Shown: positions 11,044 to 21,817 of the stretch, in pieces
Layout of the letters: each line of letters begins with the position of its first letter
Numbering within the stretch: the first letter of the stretch is position 1
Assembly: GCA_900642245.1 (NCBI GenBank)
Contig: CAAAJI010000043.1
Span: 163,425 to 227,424 of the forward strand
Direction of reading: 5' to 3'
Source: Fragilaria radians
Lineage: Eukaryota > Bacillariophyta > Fragilariophyceae > Fragilariales > Fragilariaceae
Length of the DNA: 64,000 nucleotides
The notes under the pieces: model-generated
What the model was told of the DNA's origin: nothing
The model's input: the letters and a program-made list of their open reading frames with translations, nothing else
Databases searched by the model: none
Position numbers and translations under genes: made by a program

Positions 11044-13764
11044 TCATGCATAGTATATGTGAGATATACAAAATCCTGCTCTGGGATTACTTTCGGACCT
11101 GAAGCGTATTGCAACTTCCAGCTCTTCCCCTTCCCAATCTCGCTTTGCCATTTCAAGATCATTTACGAGTGGCCACACAGCACAGTTCTTGGAATGTTCT
11201 GTTATGTGAGACAGCCACTCCTCTCGGTTCATTGTCTTGATCACTCCATTAACAGCATAATCCATGGCAAAGTCAAGGGGTACAAGGTCGTCCGGTGTTG
11301 GTTTGCCAAGAAAGCGCTTTGCATCTTCACTACTAGAGGGAATTTGTCCTTGTCTTTGTGAGTTACCTAAGTTACGTGTGTTATCGTTTGTTTTTCCGTC
11401 ATTGACATCATTCCAATTGGAAGTGATGCCGGGATTCACTCCACACCACCATTCCATTCTTGCTAAGACTATTCCTTCCTTTACTTTAGGGATGAGAAAT
11501 ACCAACCATCCGCTTAAAGAGTTCCCTGCCAATGCAACGTGCTGATCGTTGTGGCCTGACGCAAGACAAGTACCACCAGGAACTCTACCACATTCAGACA
11601 TGCTAGAACCATCACAGAATCCATCAGTTGATACCCAGCCTGTTATCTCCCATCCACGACCAGGAATGATCTCTCCGTTAAAGGATGTAGAATTTAAATG
11701 ACGATGCAGCCGACTATCTGGCTCAGATTCAGAAGGATGTGGTGAAAGATAGTTTTTGTTGTTCTCCCTTATCTTCCTTGATGCAACATTTGTCATAGTT
11801 TTTAGCCACCTTCTAGTCGGAACGTCAAGGGAATTATTCAAGGTTTCATTGTCATCGGCATAATCGTGATTAATATTGGGAGGGGGGTTGTTAGTAGCGA
11901 TTGCAATCGCATGGACATCTATTTCACCATCGGGAATCTTTTGTGCTATGGGAAGTATATCAAAACTGTCGTATTCCATACTTTCACGATATGTTGGTTT
12001 GTAATCATTTGGAGCGGGTTTCACAATTTCCAAAAGGTTCCGATTCCCCATCCTTGGTGTCCACATTCCGAATCCATTCATGGGAACACGGCATAGGCGG
12101 GTAATGTTAGGTAGCACCGTCTCGCATAAACTTGTAGGATCTTCCGTAGAATTCGAAGGGTATACATACGTTCGAAATTTTTCCCGGAGTCTTTCGTAGG
12201 CACTACCTACATGCCAATACTTTTCGGCCAAAGGAAATCCGTCGTTTTGAATTCCTACTTCCCATTGATCAAGTGCAAGGTGCAGCCCTTGCAATAGAAT
12301 GAGACTCAAAAGGCGCCCTTCAAACTGATGATGACGAAAACCTGGATGCCAACTAACTTGAGAACCAAATTTCTCGTCTTGGTTTTGAATAGGTGTGATA
12401 TCGGACCTAGGTTCCCAGCAAACAGCAGAGTATCTTTCTACGTTGGCAAATCTTGGCTCTGTATAGTGCATATACCTTGCAGCGTATGGGACTTGACTCG
12501 CCTGAACTTCATCGATTGTAAGAGGCAAAAAGTCATAGGTGTGTCTCATTTCACCAATCCATGCTTCCCCCTCTGTTTCTTGCATGATATTGAATTGTTC
12601 GGAGGTCAATAATATAGGCATTCGTTCTCCAGACAGCACGGCTTGTTTGTTGAATAAGTCCACTGTGCCACCTCGTTCAGTCATCCCGCTGTCCCAAAGC
12701 ATCACATCTGCTTCCCCATAGAGAGATTTTCCAGCCAAGGAAAATTGCAAGGTGCCAACGCCTCCCATGCCCATATTACGGGAGATCAGACGAATTCCCA
12801 ATTTATCAAATACTGGTTCCAAAATATAGTTCATGGACATCATTTGATTCTGCATGAAATTATTGCCATGTCCTGCAGCTGCCGAATGGCCTCCCAATAC
12901 CACGTAAAATTCATCGTTGGTTATGAGTGCATGAAGGAGTTTTCGAACCAAGCCATCCATCGCAGGCTTTGACAACCAAGCGATGCCGGTAGTTAGTTTA
13001 TCAGAAATAGGATAAGTTCCATTTGGATTCAATATTTTAACTTCAAACTTAGCGTCTCTTTCTTCCTTTTCTTCGAAGGATAGTACCGTACCATTCTGTT
13101 GTTTCAAGGGGAATCCATATTCAGCATAAATTCCTTCTCTAACTCTATTGACAAGAGCCTTAGCTTCGATAATGAATTTTGCGACGTAGTCTTCATCCGA
13201 CTGCCAAGAATTTACTGGAAAATCTGTGTTATTAATATCACCATATCGTGCCTTAGAAAAGTTTGGATAGGGACGAATGACATCGTCTTTTTCAATGTCT
13301 GTCCAAGCACCCCATTCACGACGTATTGCATTCATTTTTTCAACAAACAGCCGCTGTTCTTCTTCCAAGTATGCCTTTGACTTTCCTCCGTAGAGATGAG
13401 AGGCATAAGGCGACCGATGTTCATCATGGATATAATGTCCTCGGTGATTCAAAATATTTTCAGCCGATAGGGATTGAATAATATCAGAAATTGGTATAGA
13501 GTATAGAGATGGATCATGTGCCCAACCGCGTCCTTCTGCATATGCCTTGGCCCCTCCTGGCTGTGCGATGTTGTTGATACCACCAAAACCCGAAGTGTGA
13601 ATCTTTTTCTTGAGACTCTTATACGACGTTGCTTGCGATTTCGGTTTCCGAAATTCCAAGATGACATAGGTTGACGATGAACCAAGAAAGAACCCTATAA
13701 GAAGACATGTCAATCCTTTCAAAAGTCGTCCTTGTCGATTCCAAAAAAACCACAAGATTGACAT
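11044..13764 (-). CDS. Type II membrane protein with SGNH-hydrolase-like domain, 906 aa
   Basis: Intact single-exon gene starting at ATG 13764. A signal anchor of about 20 residues (about 17-36) follows a short basic N-terminus, so the bulk should be lumenal or extracellular. The middle has features in the order of an SGNH/GDSL hydrolase: GGHSAAAGHGN at 291-301 (candidate nucleophile S294), a glycine-rich NMGMGGVGT at 330-338, WDSGM near 357-361, and SWHPGFRHHQ at 471-480 (candidate catalytic His). The last 200 residues contain a Cys- and Trp-containing module (DGFCDGSSMSECGR and MEWWCGVNPG) that I do not recognise. Several N-x-S/T sites fit secretory glycosylation. Esterase or O-acyl activity on surface polysaccharide is a guess; the family is otherwise uncharacterised to me. 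Confidence 0.75.
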   Translation of the reverse strand: MSILWFFWNRQGRLLKGLTCLLIGFFLGSSSTYVILEFRKPKSQATSYKSLKKKIHTSGFGGINNIAQPGGAKAYAEGRGWAHDPSLYSIPISDIIQSLSAENILNHRGHYIHDEHRSPYASHLYGGKSKAYLEEEQRLFVEKMNAIRREWGAWTDIEKDDVIRPYPNFSKARYGDINNTDFPVNSWQSDEDYVAKFIIEAKALVNRVREGIYAEYGFPLKQQNGTVLSFEEKEERDAKFEVKILNPNGTYPISDKLTTGIAWLSKPAMDGLVRKLLHALITNDEFYVVLGGHSAAAGHGNNFMQNQMMSMNYILEPVFDKLGIRLISRNMGMGGVGTLQFSLAGKSLYGEADVMLWDSGMTERGGTVDLFNKQAVLSGERMPILLTSEQFNIMQETEGEAWIGEMRHTYDFLPLTIDEVQASQVPYAARYMHYTEPRFANVERYSAVCWEPRSDITPIQNQDEKFGSQVSWHPGFRHHQFEGRLLSLILLQGLHLALDQWEVGIQNDGFPLAEKYWHVGSAYERLREKFRTYVYPSNSTEDPTSLCETVLPNITRLCRVPMNGFGMWTPRMGNRNLLEIVKPAPNDYKPTYRESMEYDSFDILPIAQKIPDGEIDVHAIAIATNNPPPNINHDYADDNETLNNSLDVPTRRWLKTMTNVASRKIRENNKNYLSPHPSESEPDSRLHRHLNSTSFNGEIIPGRGWEITGWVSTDGFCDGSSMSECGRVPGGTCLASGHNDQHVALAGNSLSGWLVFLIPKVKEGIVLARMEWWCGVNPGITSNWNDVNDGKTNDNTRNLGNSQRQGQIPSSSEDAKRFLGKPTPDDLVPLDFAMDYAVNGVIKTMNREEWLSHITEHSKNCAVWPLVNDLEMAKRDWEGEELEVAIRFRSESNPRAGFCISHIYYA

Positions 13765-15169
13765 TGGTGATGGAAAAAGATACCCGTCACAAGAGTTTTG
13801 TTTAAGATATAATAATGTTCAAATTTTACAATGCCTTTTGGCACACAATTTTACTACTCTCGTAGTTGCACCTCGAACCAAACAACTGTACAGAAAACTA
13901 GAGAATAGGACTGAAATACGGCATCGTTGTAATGAGCGTACTAATAGTACCACCGATGTTCCGTAAGTGTTTTCTACCGTTTCGAACAACATGGAGCTTT
14001 CTGATTATTACTGCGTTTGTTGTGTACCTGTGTCCTCTGCTTCCACCAATAATAGTACAGATGATGATGTTGTTCATTGTAGAGTATAAAAGACTGCAAA
14101 CAAAAAGGTCCTCAAAGTATGTTTGTTTTTGCTATTTGAGGTATGTAGCCTTCTTTGACTATACAAGAGTTAGAGGTATGACAGTATTCCCTTATCCTGA
14201 AGTTGAGTTATGAAAAGGATAACATCAGCAAGAGTTGGATAGATAACGTTTTGCATGTATTCAATGCGCCAGTGCTAAATAATGTAAGCATTCTGGGAGT
14301 GAATTTTTATATTGTAGTTTTCAAAGAATAATCGATTATTCCAGTTTGGCATCTAAATGTATTCTTATTGCAAAATCATTGACTGAATTTCTGCTCAATT
14401 CATGCTTATTCCTTTGAAGTAATTCATGTCAAACTTCCTTGCAGGGTAAAAACAGATTCACACATATCCTAATGTCTTGGGAGCTAAGTTGTTCATTATT
14501 GCATTAACAAGTATTTGTTTTCTATGCTTCACTCGATAATGACAAACTATAATTTGTTGTTGCATTTCCTTTCCTTTGTTGCCACAGCATATTCTTGAAT
14601 CATATCAAAAGGCTGATGATTAGCTACTGACTTTATTGTTCCAAGATTTAATAATGGTTGACTCTATGCTAGTAATGGTTTCTTTTCCAAGAAGCGGTTT
14701 TAGAATATTGAGCGCAGTATCATTTCTGGGATAAGTAAAAGCGTATTTAAGTACTAACCGCACATGCCATGCACATGTTCGTGATTGTTTGCCTTGACTG
14801 ATACAGTTTGACGCCTCGCAACGGATTCGCATGGTCAGTCTACTGTATGATTTAGTGTATAGTGTAGTACATTTGCATGTGCGCGCTGGGCAAATCTACT
14901 ATTTTCAGAGTGCGTATTTTGATCAAGTGACACACTAGCATCCTTGCGTGGAATTCAGAATTATTATTGGACATTATCGGAGTATGATTGTTTTCCTGAC
15001 GTCAGGTTAAATTCTGGTTGTTACTTTGAGGTCTTTCTACAATACGTTTATTTCTCGATTTTTTCTTTCACGCGCAACAAATCCCATGTAACAACTTGAT
15101 TGCTAGTCACTGGAAAAGTTAAGCGATGTAACATTACTACTTTATCTTTTTCATTTCAGGTACTCCATA
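13765..15169. other. Intergenic region
   Basis: Short open frames near 13.9 and 14.7 kb have no recognisable composition or motif. No RNA gene or repeat seen. Confidence 0.4.
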
Positions 15170-15343
15170 ATGTTTTCGTGCTTGAATGAAGCGAGCTTGG
15201 ATGAGGATTGGTATTCAATCTTGGGACGTTCGACATTTGAAGCCTACACAAAATGTGATTTGATTGAATTTGCCACTCGACAAAGACTGTACCGCGAAAC
15301 AAAAAAAATTGCTGCAGACGTCTTCAGTTATAAGTCGATATGA
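15170..15343 (+). CDS. Possible small gene or terminal exon, 57 codons
   Basis: An open frame begins ATG at 15170 and ends TGA at 15341-15343. It reads like protein (for example DEDWYSILGRSTFEAYTKC and ATRQRLYRETKKIAADVF), with balanced composition. Just upstream lies a strong acceptor-like tract (TTTTTCATTTCAG ending near 15158), so this may be the last exon of an unseen gene. It ends 100 bp before the third theta-CA start. No family recognised. Confidence 0.3.
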   Translation: MFSCLNEASLDEDWYSILGRSTFEAYTKCDLIEFATRQRLYRETKKIAADVFSYKSI

Positions 15344-15443
15344 CGTATAAATTGTTCCCAACTTCCTGCAGTAGCGTTGTTCGTTTCCTCCCCTTTGCTG
15401 CCATAATTTTTACTTTGGCTGGTGTCGTGGAAGAAAGTGAAAC

Positions 15444-16444
15444 ATGATGCTCTCTGTTATGAAACGTTCCACCCTTCATCCTGTAAGCCGTCGGGCATAT
15501 GTGAGTATGGAAATAAATTTGAATAATCTGCTGGTGTGCTCAAATCTCACTTTGCCTATTCGTCATATCATGTATTCTTATTTGCAGTCCATTGTAAGTC
15601 AAAAAAATATACTACTCCTTGATCGTCAGCAACAATGTCTTATGGAGTGGATTTCAAGTGCACCGATAAAGTTCTTTCGGTATACCCAAAAGCCATACCT
15701 AACAAAGAGCTCATTAATAAAGTGTCCAGCGCTCTTGCTAAACACGGATATGGACCGTCAACATTGGTTGCGACTTCACTATGCTGTGATGAAGTAAACC
15801 GTGTTTTAGAACATGATTTTGCCGCTGTGTATGGTCCTACTTTCTCTATGGGAGGGTTGTCTGGTTTCCCTTTTGGAGGAATTACTTCATTTGGCTCCTT
15901 TGCTTCTCACATTCCAGATGGCGGCGATTGCCTTGTCATCTTTGGGCCTCATGTTGGTATCGACCAGGACGGAACGGTAGGAAAAATAAATCGTCGTGGA
16001 GTTGCCTTATCTAACCCCTGCTGTGGATCTGCTTGTGTCGCTGCTGGACATGTTGCTTGTGCAATGAAAGGAGAAGGTTCTCCTCTCTCAATGGATGTCA
16101 CAGATGCACAGCAAACATTTGTGAATAATCTTTTGCTTCCATATGGTGAACGCCTTGACAAAGCAGAAGATGTCATGGCGGAACTCCCGTTAGCGCTTTT
16201 TGATGCCCAAAGGAAGGTCATGGACCAAATCTTGGCAAAGGGATGTCAGTTCGTCGCAGGGTCAGGTAGGATTGCACTATTAGGAGGAATTCAGATCAAC
16301 ACACCAGAGGAGGAGTCGGACTACTTCCTGCCCTTGCTGTTCGAACTTCGTAGCAATAAGAATGAGAAAATTGCTGAACTACATTTGAGTGACGAAGTAG
16401 AAAATTCAGGTATCTCTGGTTACATGAAGAAACTGTATTCATGA
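15444..16444 (+). CDS. Theta-class carbonic anhydrase (LCIB family), copy 3
   Basis: Third, diverged and intact member. By analogy with copies 1 and 2 the exons are 15444-15500 (19 codons), 6-nt microexon 15588-15593 (TCCATT between TTTGCAG and GTAAGTC), and 15659-16444, giving 282 aa. All three exons join in phase 0. The metal-site motifs are kept: CCDEVNR, FGPHVGID and CCGSAC. Exon 1 again starts MM, has V-x-K-R at 5-8 and R-x-Y-S at 17-20, and lacks acids, as in a mitochondrial presequence. The C-terminus is 16 residues longer than in copy 1. An in-frame ATG at 15635, inside the second intron, could give a 269-aa form without presequence; copies 1 and 2 have stops there instead. Confidence 0.88.
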
Positions 16445-18129
16445 ACAGATTAGAAAAAGCTTGACATTTTTTGGTAATAGTGAATGAAGGAATCTTAGTT
16501 TGAATCATGGTCAAAGATAGTGGATATATATAGCACTTAGAGTAAGAATGAGTAGTCGTTCCCATCTATTTTTCTTATGACTCATAAAGGAATCGGTGAG
16601 CAAAATCGAATCTTTGCAACGCTTGGTTGCTACACATTGTTCCAATAGTCATCTAGAGACACTCATTGTATTCCACATATACGGAGGAAATTACTGTACT
16701 CACTTATGGATCCTGTAAATCAACACGAAGAAGCTCGAATTGCTTTATTTTGTCAAAACAACTTAGCATTACCTAGCCCCTTCATTTTATGGGTTGTTCG
16801 TGGATGTTGAAGGTATACTGATTGCCGGTCCCTTCAACATCGGCTTTCAGTTCCACAAAGGCAAAACAGTGAATCATTTAAGATTTTTTTCATCTACCTT
16901 CTTCGCAAAAGCAAGGAGATCGCTCTAAGCGACAGTTGGCAGAATTCCTTACAAAGGATCTTATCTCATTTTTTGGCACAATTCGTTACTATGTTCTACT
17001 CTTCTATATCACAGAAGTTTGAGACTAAGCTGGGAGGAGTTGCAGAAACAAATAACTATAGTTCCTTCCTTTAAACTCTTGATTTTGTAGGCATTAGATT
17101 TGGGGGATATGAACCAGTTTCCCTTTGGCATCTATAACTGCAACCAAGAAATCTGTGGGAACACGGAGATTACAAATATTGCTAGAGAATGGACTTGCGT
17201 ATAACGGCTGCCCCAATTCACAAAGACTTTCATCATGAACATTTGCCATTGAGAGAAGTACATGAACTATTTGTGAGTTGGTTGAAACTATGAGTGTTCT
17301 TATGTGGCGCGATGCAATACAAGAATCCCTTGCGTGATGTTTCCTACATCTGTCAATATTCGGTGTCCAAGTCACTCCTTTGGGTCAATGGAGACTCTTC
17401 CTCAGGACTTTTTATCCAGATGAGTGGGCCAAGCGGTTGTTATCATAAGATTTTCACTTAGGCAATATGTTGGTATAGCAAAGTTCCTTATGCCTTTTTC
17501 AATCATCAGGTAATGTCTTTTGAATATCATATAAGATAAAAACCAATTCATAAGACATGGCATTTTCATATGTATACTCTTCATACGCTTGAGTTAATAG
17601 ATTCATGTGTGGCAACAAGAGTTCATCTGGTGCTCTAATAATGCAACCTGACGTTGTTGTTGACAATCCTTTGAGATTTCTTTGATTTAATCTATACTGC
17701 CTTCAAGTTCACTCATTTGCTTCACTTTCGTGTCATTTTGCTGTTTGACTGTGATTTGATATGTTTCGTTTTTGTTCATGCATTCTCTTGCAAGTCCTAT
17801 TTTCTGGACTGGATGCATTTTATTTTTACCGATTTCTCCTTTGGAATTATGAATTGATAAATTGCCACCTTCCTATGCATCTTGATGGTGTGCGTACTCC
17901 ATGTCTGCAGTCCAACCACAGTAATATGAAATTTAACCCAGTTTGCTTTTGATTTCTAAATCTTCTGGCATGTGGTTCCTCTCTGCTTCAACTTAGGTTT
18001 CTGCAGTTTAGTTTGGGATACATCGTGTAGTCCTGTACTAAATATTTTGTGAAATTGTTGTTTAGAACTTTAAGCGTTTACTATTATGCTATCAAAGCAT
18101 AGCAAGAATTCTTGTGCAATGCAACAAAC
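16445..18129. other. Intergenic region
   Basis: AT-rich. Minus-strand frames near 17.1-17.6 kb look weakly coding and may belong to the decayed copia sequence that follows, but no motif confirms it. Confidence 0.35.
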
Positions 18130-18960
18130 TCTTCTTGTTGCACTTAAACTTGTAGTATTGTTGCTAGAGTTGTCGGGAATTGTTGTTTGTCACTGGGCAT
18201 ATCTCTAAGCATCCACATGTCTGGCCATACTTTTTGCCCAGTCTTCACTTGGTTTATTCTTCTTACTGTATGATAGTGACTTGTCACCCATTCTCCCGCA
18301 GCAATAGGATTCCCTTCTAATTGCGCAAGTTGTAAGCTTAATTTTCTCTTTGTTGCTTGACGTATTACTTTCTTCATTATTGCTTGATTTAATCTTGATA
18401 CCTGAGTTGCAGAAATAATCATTTTGCTTATTTGTTTCTATATGTGAGAAAGACCTTGGGAAATGATTATTTCTGAGTGACTGCTGTATATTCAATCCAG
18501 TCAGAATTTATTCAAATATGGACTTATCTGCATTGTACTGGTATAAATATCTTGAGAATTGTTGTTACGTCTTTTTCCAAATTTAGGTTACTTTTTCATT
18601 GTTAACCAGAGCATCCTAGCATTTCCATTACAATCTTGTCAAGTATAATGAGTCCTCTGACATGTAATTCTAAAGCATATCAACCAGCACAAATTTCTTG
18701 GTAAAGTCCTGTTTTGTTATTATAAATGTTATTTATACTTGGCCTCAAGGATGATGGGCATTGAGTATCTATGCTATTGGTAGCTCATGGAATATTGGAG
18801 TATTGACTTCAATAATTTGATTGGATCATTACAAAATTGTTTTCAACTTATTTTTCATCCCTCTGATGCATCTTTCCACTAGTTGCTTGTAGGATTTTAC
18901 TTAATATTCTTTTGGACTCAATGTCTCCTACTACATGTATCAAAATCAGATTTAAACTTG
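18130..18960 (-). pseudogene. Decayed copia gag, family B type
   Basis: Minus-strand similarity to the gag at 25.0-26.1 kb in collinear pieces: a CIRGMKNKLKT segment matching CSKAMQHKIES, DPIKLLKSI matching NNPIRLLHAI, a SMPII block matching YPMLIIMDAF, then AQLEG and YCCGRMGDKS matching AQLEGKCYCCGALDHMS. Stops and frame changes are frequent. Confidence 0.7.
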
Positions 18961-19972
18961 ATGTTGAATTGGCAATTCTCAGCCTAAAAATCTGCAATGC
19001 TCTTCTATAGCGCTGGTGATTATATTTCTATTTATGGTTGTAAGTGACGCTTTGTCCTCTGCATTCTTTCATTGATGCTCTCGGTCAACCAATCTTATCC
19101 TTGCTAGATCTTCAAAGTGATTTTGAATCCACAGGATTTTTGGTCCTGTTGTTCTCTTCTTGAATACTCTGGAGTCAATCAATTCTTGATATTTGATAAA
19201 GTGTTCAAACTGACTACTTGCAAAGTACCTTCTACATCTCAACTAAAGTAAGACAAAATAATAAAATAACAATCGTTCGCGCAAGTGATTTGATGACATT
19301 ATCAAAAAATAGGCCTGCTGCTTTCCTTACTCTTCTTTCCTTTCATTCTCATTCTCAATTGATTTAATTTATATGTTTATTTCAATCTTTTGAGTATTAT
19401 ACTCATAAATCATGCAACAGCTACGGTCGTTCACAAAGTTAATTTATTACATTCTTTTTGTTTTACAGCTTAGTGTTATAATGCCAACAATGGAAGAGGA
19501 TATTTTTGGGACTCATCAAATCACGTGTAAGCCATAGTTTGAAAAATTGATGCGTACCATGAATACATTGGCTCCCTTTTCTCATTCTTCGGTTCTCTGG
19601 CAAAACCTTTTCACAGTAAGTTAACTGCCTGTCACACATTTTTTTCGATCGATTTCCGTTACGAGTTTCTTTTGGGCGATTCAAAAATTCTCATACGAGT
19701 CTCAGACCTTGAAATTATTTTAAAATTCTGCCCGGTTAGCCTTCGCCTGTAAAATTAGTTTCAATGTTTCAATGGCAGGCAGAGACCTCTCAAACATTTT
19801 TTTTTGGCAGACCTCTTGAACATCTAATTAAATTTGTCAAGGGAGACAGAAATTTGAGTACGATAAAGAGAAATCCTACATCATGATCACGCTTCCCTTC
19901 AAATTATTTCACAATCCCTAGTCCTTCATAATTTTACCATAAATTCTTTCTTCAAAGTTCGTCAAGTAATCA
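18961..19972. other. Intergenic region
   Basis: Upstream part may be further gag debris. From about 19.4 kb it is the 5' flank of the 614-aa gene. No other feature supported. Confidence 0.35.
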
Positions 19973-21817
19973 ATGGTGTCTGTCTTTAAAGCCATGAGCG
20001 CAGTAGCTCTAATTATCATCGCTATCGTTCAAGAACTCGGTGGATTAAAATTCAACAATCTTGAATTTCTGCATAAATTCCCTTCTCAATTCATTGACAA
20101 TTTTGTATCGAAAACAGACGGCGAGGTCCCTTTGAACTTTTCGACAAAAGCGAAAAGAGAAAAAGAGCAGCATATGATATCATCCAATGAAATAGATAAT
20201 CTTCAAGCGGAAGGAAATGGGCAGTATACTTTGTTTCGGCATAACACTGAATTGTGGCTGCGTGGAGCTCACCTTTCGAATCGAATTGAAAATCAAGCAT
20301 TCATATGGGATCAAATATTGGGGATTCACGAAGGTCTTGATCATGAATTGAGATCCTTCCAGTCTCTAATCGATAACTCAATCTGTCACAAAGCAGGACG
20401 CTTTCGGGCTGTGTCTTCCAAATATTGGAACGTCAACGACACGGACTTGATTCAAGATTGGACGTTCCGTCTGATATACCTAGCAATACATTCTTGGCAC
20501 CATGATCCAGCGGAAAGCGAAGCGAGGCTACGGAAAGAACATTACGAGCGATACGTGCCTCATTCTACCAACGAAACTTTGCCATACAGTATTAAGCCAT
20601 ATGACTTTGAGTGTCCCAATACTAATTTCTTAATTTCAAGTGTACCACATATGGGGTTTGGGGCAAGTATTCGCCTTGGCATGGTCAACACCATGGCTAT
20701 GGCGATTGCATCTGACAGGGTCCCTCTCTTCCTGAATGGAGTGAATTCCACAAGTGTTTCTAACGTTTTATCTGAAAAGCTAACATTGGTGGGATGTACA
20801 AGAGGAGATATACAATGCAGTTTCTTGCCGATCACTCCTTGCGTCATCACTCTTGAAGATTTAGAAAATAGAACGATCGAGTTACCGAATACTTTGTCCA
20901 GAGCCTTACGCAGAAGGGGATTCATTCCCGACACAAATATTTCACAAGAACGATACGTGTTTACAGAATCCAAGGTTATCCCTATAAAAGGCTCGGGAAT
21001 TTTCGATCGGATAAAGGTTCGACTTTACAGAAAGGCCGTGAATTTAGTAGATAATTTGCGACAGAATCCTGGTGTTCATGATGCACAAGTGCTGAAGGTT
21101 CTCGACGCTGCACTGGAGAATTTCAAGGGTTTAACGATGGTAAATGTACGTCATAACGACCTAAACTATATGTACCAGAATCGATATTCCATGATTCATC
21201 ATGCAATTCTTCTATATGCCCTTCGAATGCACCCAACGATGAAAGACAAAGTGGAGGATCGAGTAAATGAGGTAATCATGAAATCCAATGATTTTGTTCC
21301 TGATCGTACAATAGGATTACCTATTCGTGCTTCTGATAAATGTGATAGAGAGAGTACGTGCCTTTCCTTTAATAGCTACATGCAACTGGCTGACGAATTG
21401 AAAAATGTTCATTTTGGGGATGAAGGGAATGTGAGCGTTATTATTACAACGGAAGCCTCGGATATCGCGAGAAAAAGTCGAGAAATTTCAAATAATCGGG
21501 ATTTCAAAAACTTTTCAATAGTTATGAATGATGGCGATATCTTACAGGATAATGGAAGACCTCGGAGCCCAAGATATCGTAGTCAGGCGAGTGAGGTTAT
21601 GATCTCATCTATGGTTGCACTGAAACTTCAGCTTCATTCCAAAATAATGGTGGGTAACTGCTGTTCAAATTTTCATCTTGTACTGTTTGATCTAGCAAAC
21701 AATGGTTGCGGATTGAGTGAGTCAACTCAGTGTCTCCAAGAAACGTCAAATCCAAATTATCACGTCTGTTGCCAATGGACTAGGACAGAAGAGTGTAACA
21801 AACGCCGCAATCAATAG
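19973..21817 (+). CDS. Fucosyltransferase-like type II Golgi protein, 614 aa
   Basis: Single-exon gene from ATG 19973. A hydrophobic segment at about 8-24 suggests a signal anchor or signal peptide. The C-terminal half has the block order of GT23/O-fucosyltransferase-fold enzymes. A glycine-rich GFGASIRLGM lies at about 228-237. LPIRASDKC at about 449-457 corresponds to the HxRxxDK donor-binding peptide. VSVIITTEASDIA at about 487-499 corresponds to the ATDD block. MVGNCCSNFHLVLFDL at about 559-574 corresponds to the CTFSSQ-type C-terminal block. N-x-S/T sites and paired cysteines fit the secretory pathway. Predicted to transfer fucose or a related sugar from a GDP donor in the Golgi; donor and acceptor are inferred from fold only. 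Only distantly similar to the proteins at 41.7 and 61.4 kb. Confidence 0.72.
   Translation: MVSVFKAMSAVALIIIAIVQELGGLKFNNLEFLHKFPSQFIDNFVSKTDGEVPLNFSTKAKREKEQHMISSNEIDNLQAEGNGQYTLFRHNTELWLRGAHLSNRIENQAFIWDQILGIHEGLDHELRSFQSLIDNSICHKAGRFRAVSSKYWNVNDTDLIQDWTFRLIYLAIHSWHHDPAESEARLRKEHYERYVPHSTNETLPYSIKPYDFECPNTNFLISSVPHMGFGASIRLGMVNTMAMAIASDRVPLFLNGVNSTSVSNVLSEKLTLVGCTRGDIQCSFLPITPCVITLEDLENRTIELPNTLSRALRRRGFIPDTNISQERYVFTESKVIPIKGSGIFDRIKVRLYRKAVNLVDNLRQNPGVHDAQVLKVLDAALENFKGLTMVNVRHNDLNYMYQNRYSMIHHAILLYALRMHPTMKDKVEDRVNEVIMKSNDFVPDRTIGLPIRASDKCDRESTCLSFNSYMQLADELKNVHFGDEGNVSVIITTEASDIARKSREISNNRDFKNFSIVMNDGDILQDNGRPRSPRYRSQASEVMISSMVALKLQLHSKIMVGNCCSNFHLVLFDLANNGCGLSESTQCLQETSNPNYHVCCQWTRTEECNKRRNQ

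Noticed and set aside
13932..14213. 93-aa hydrophobic plus-strand frame
   Set aside because: No motif or gene context; hydrophobic runs are common in AT-rich spacer.
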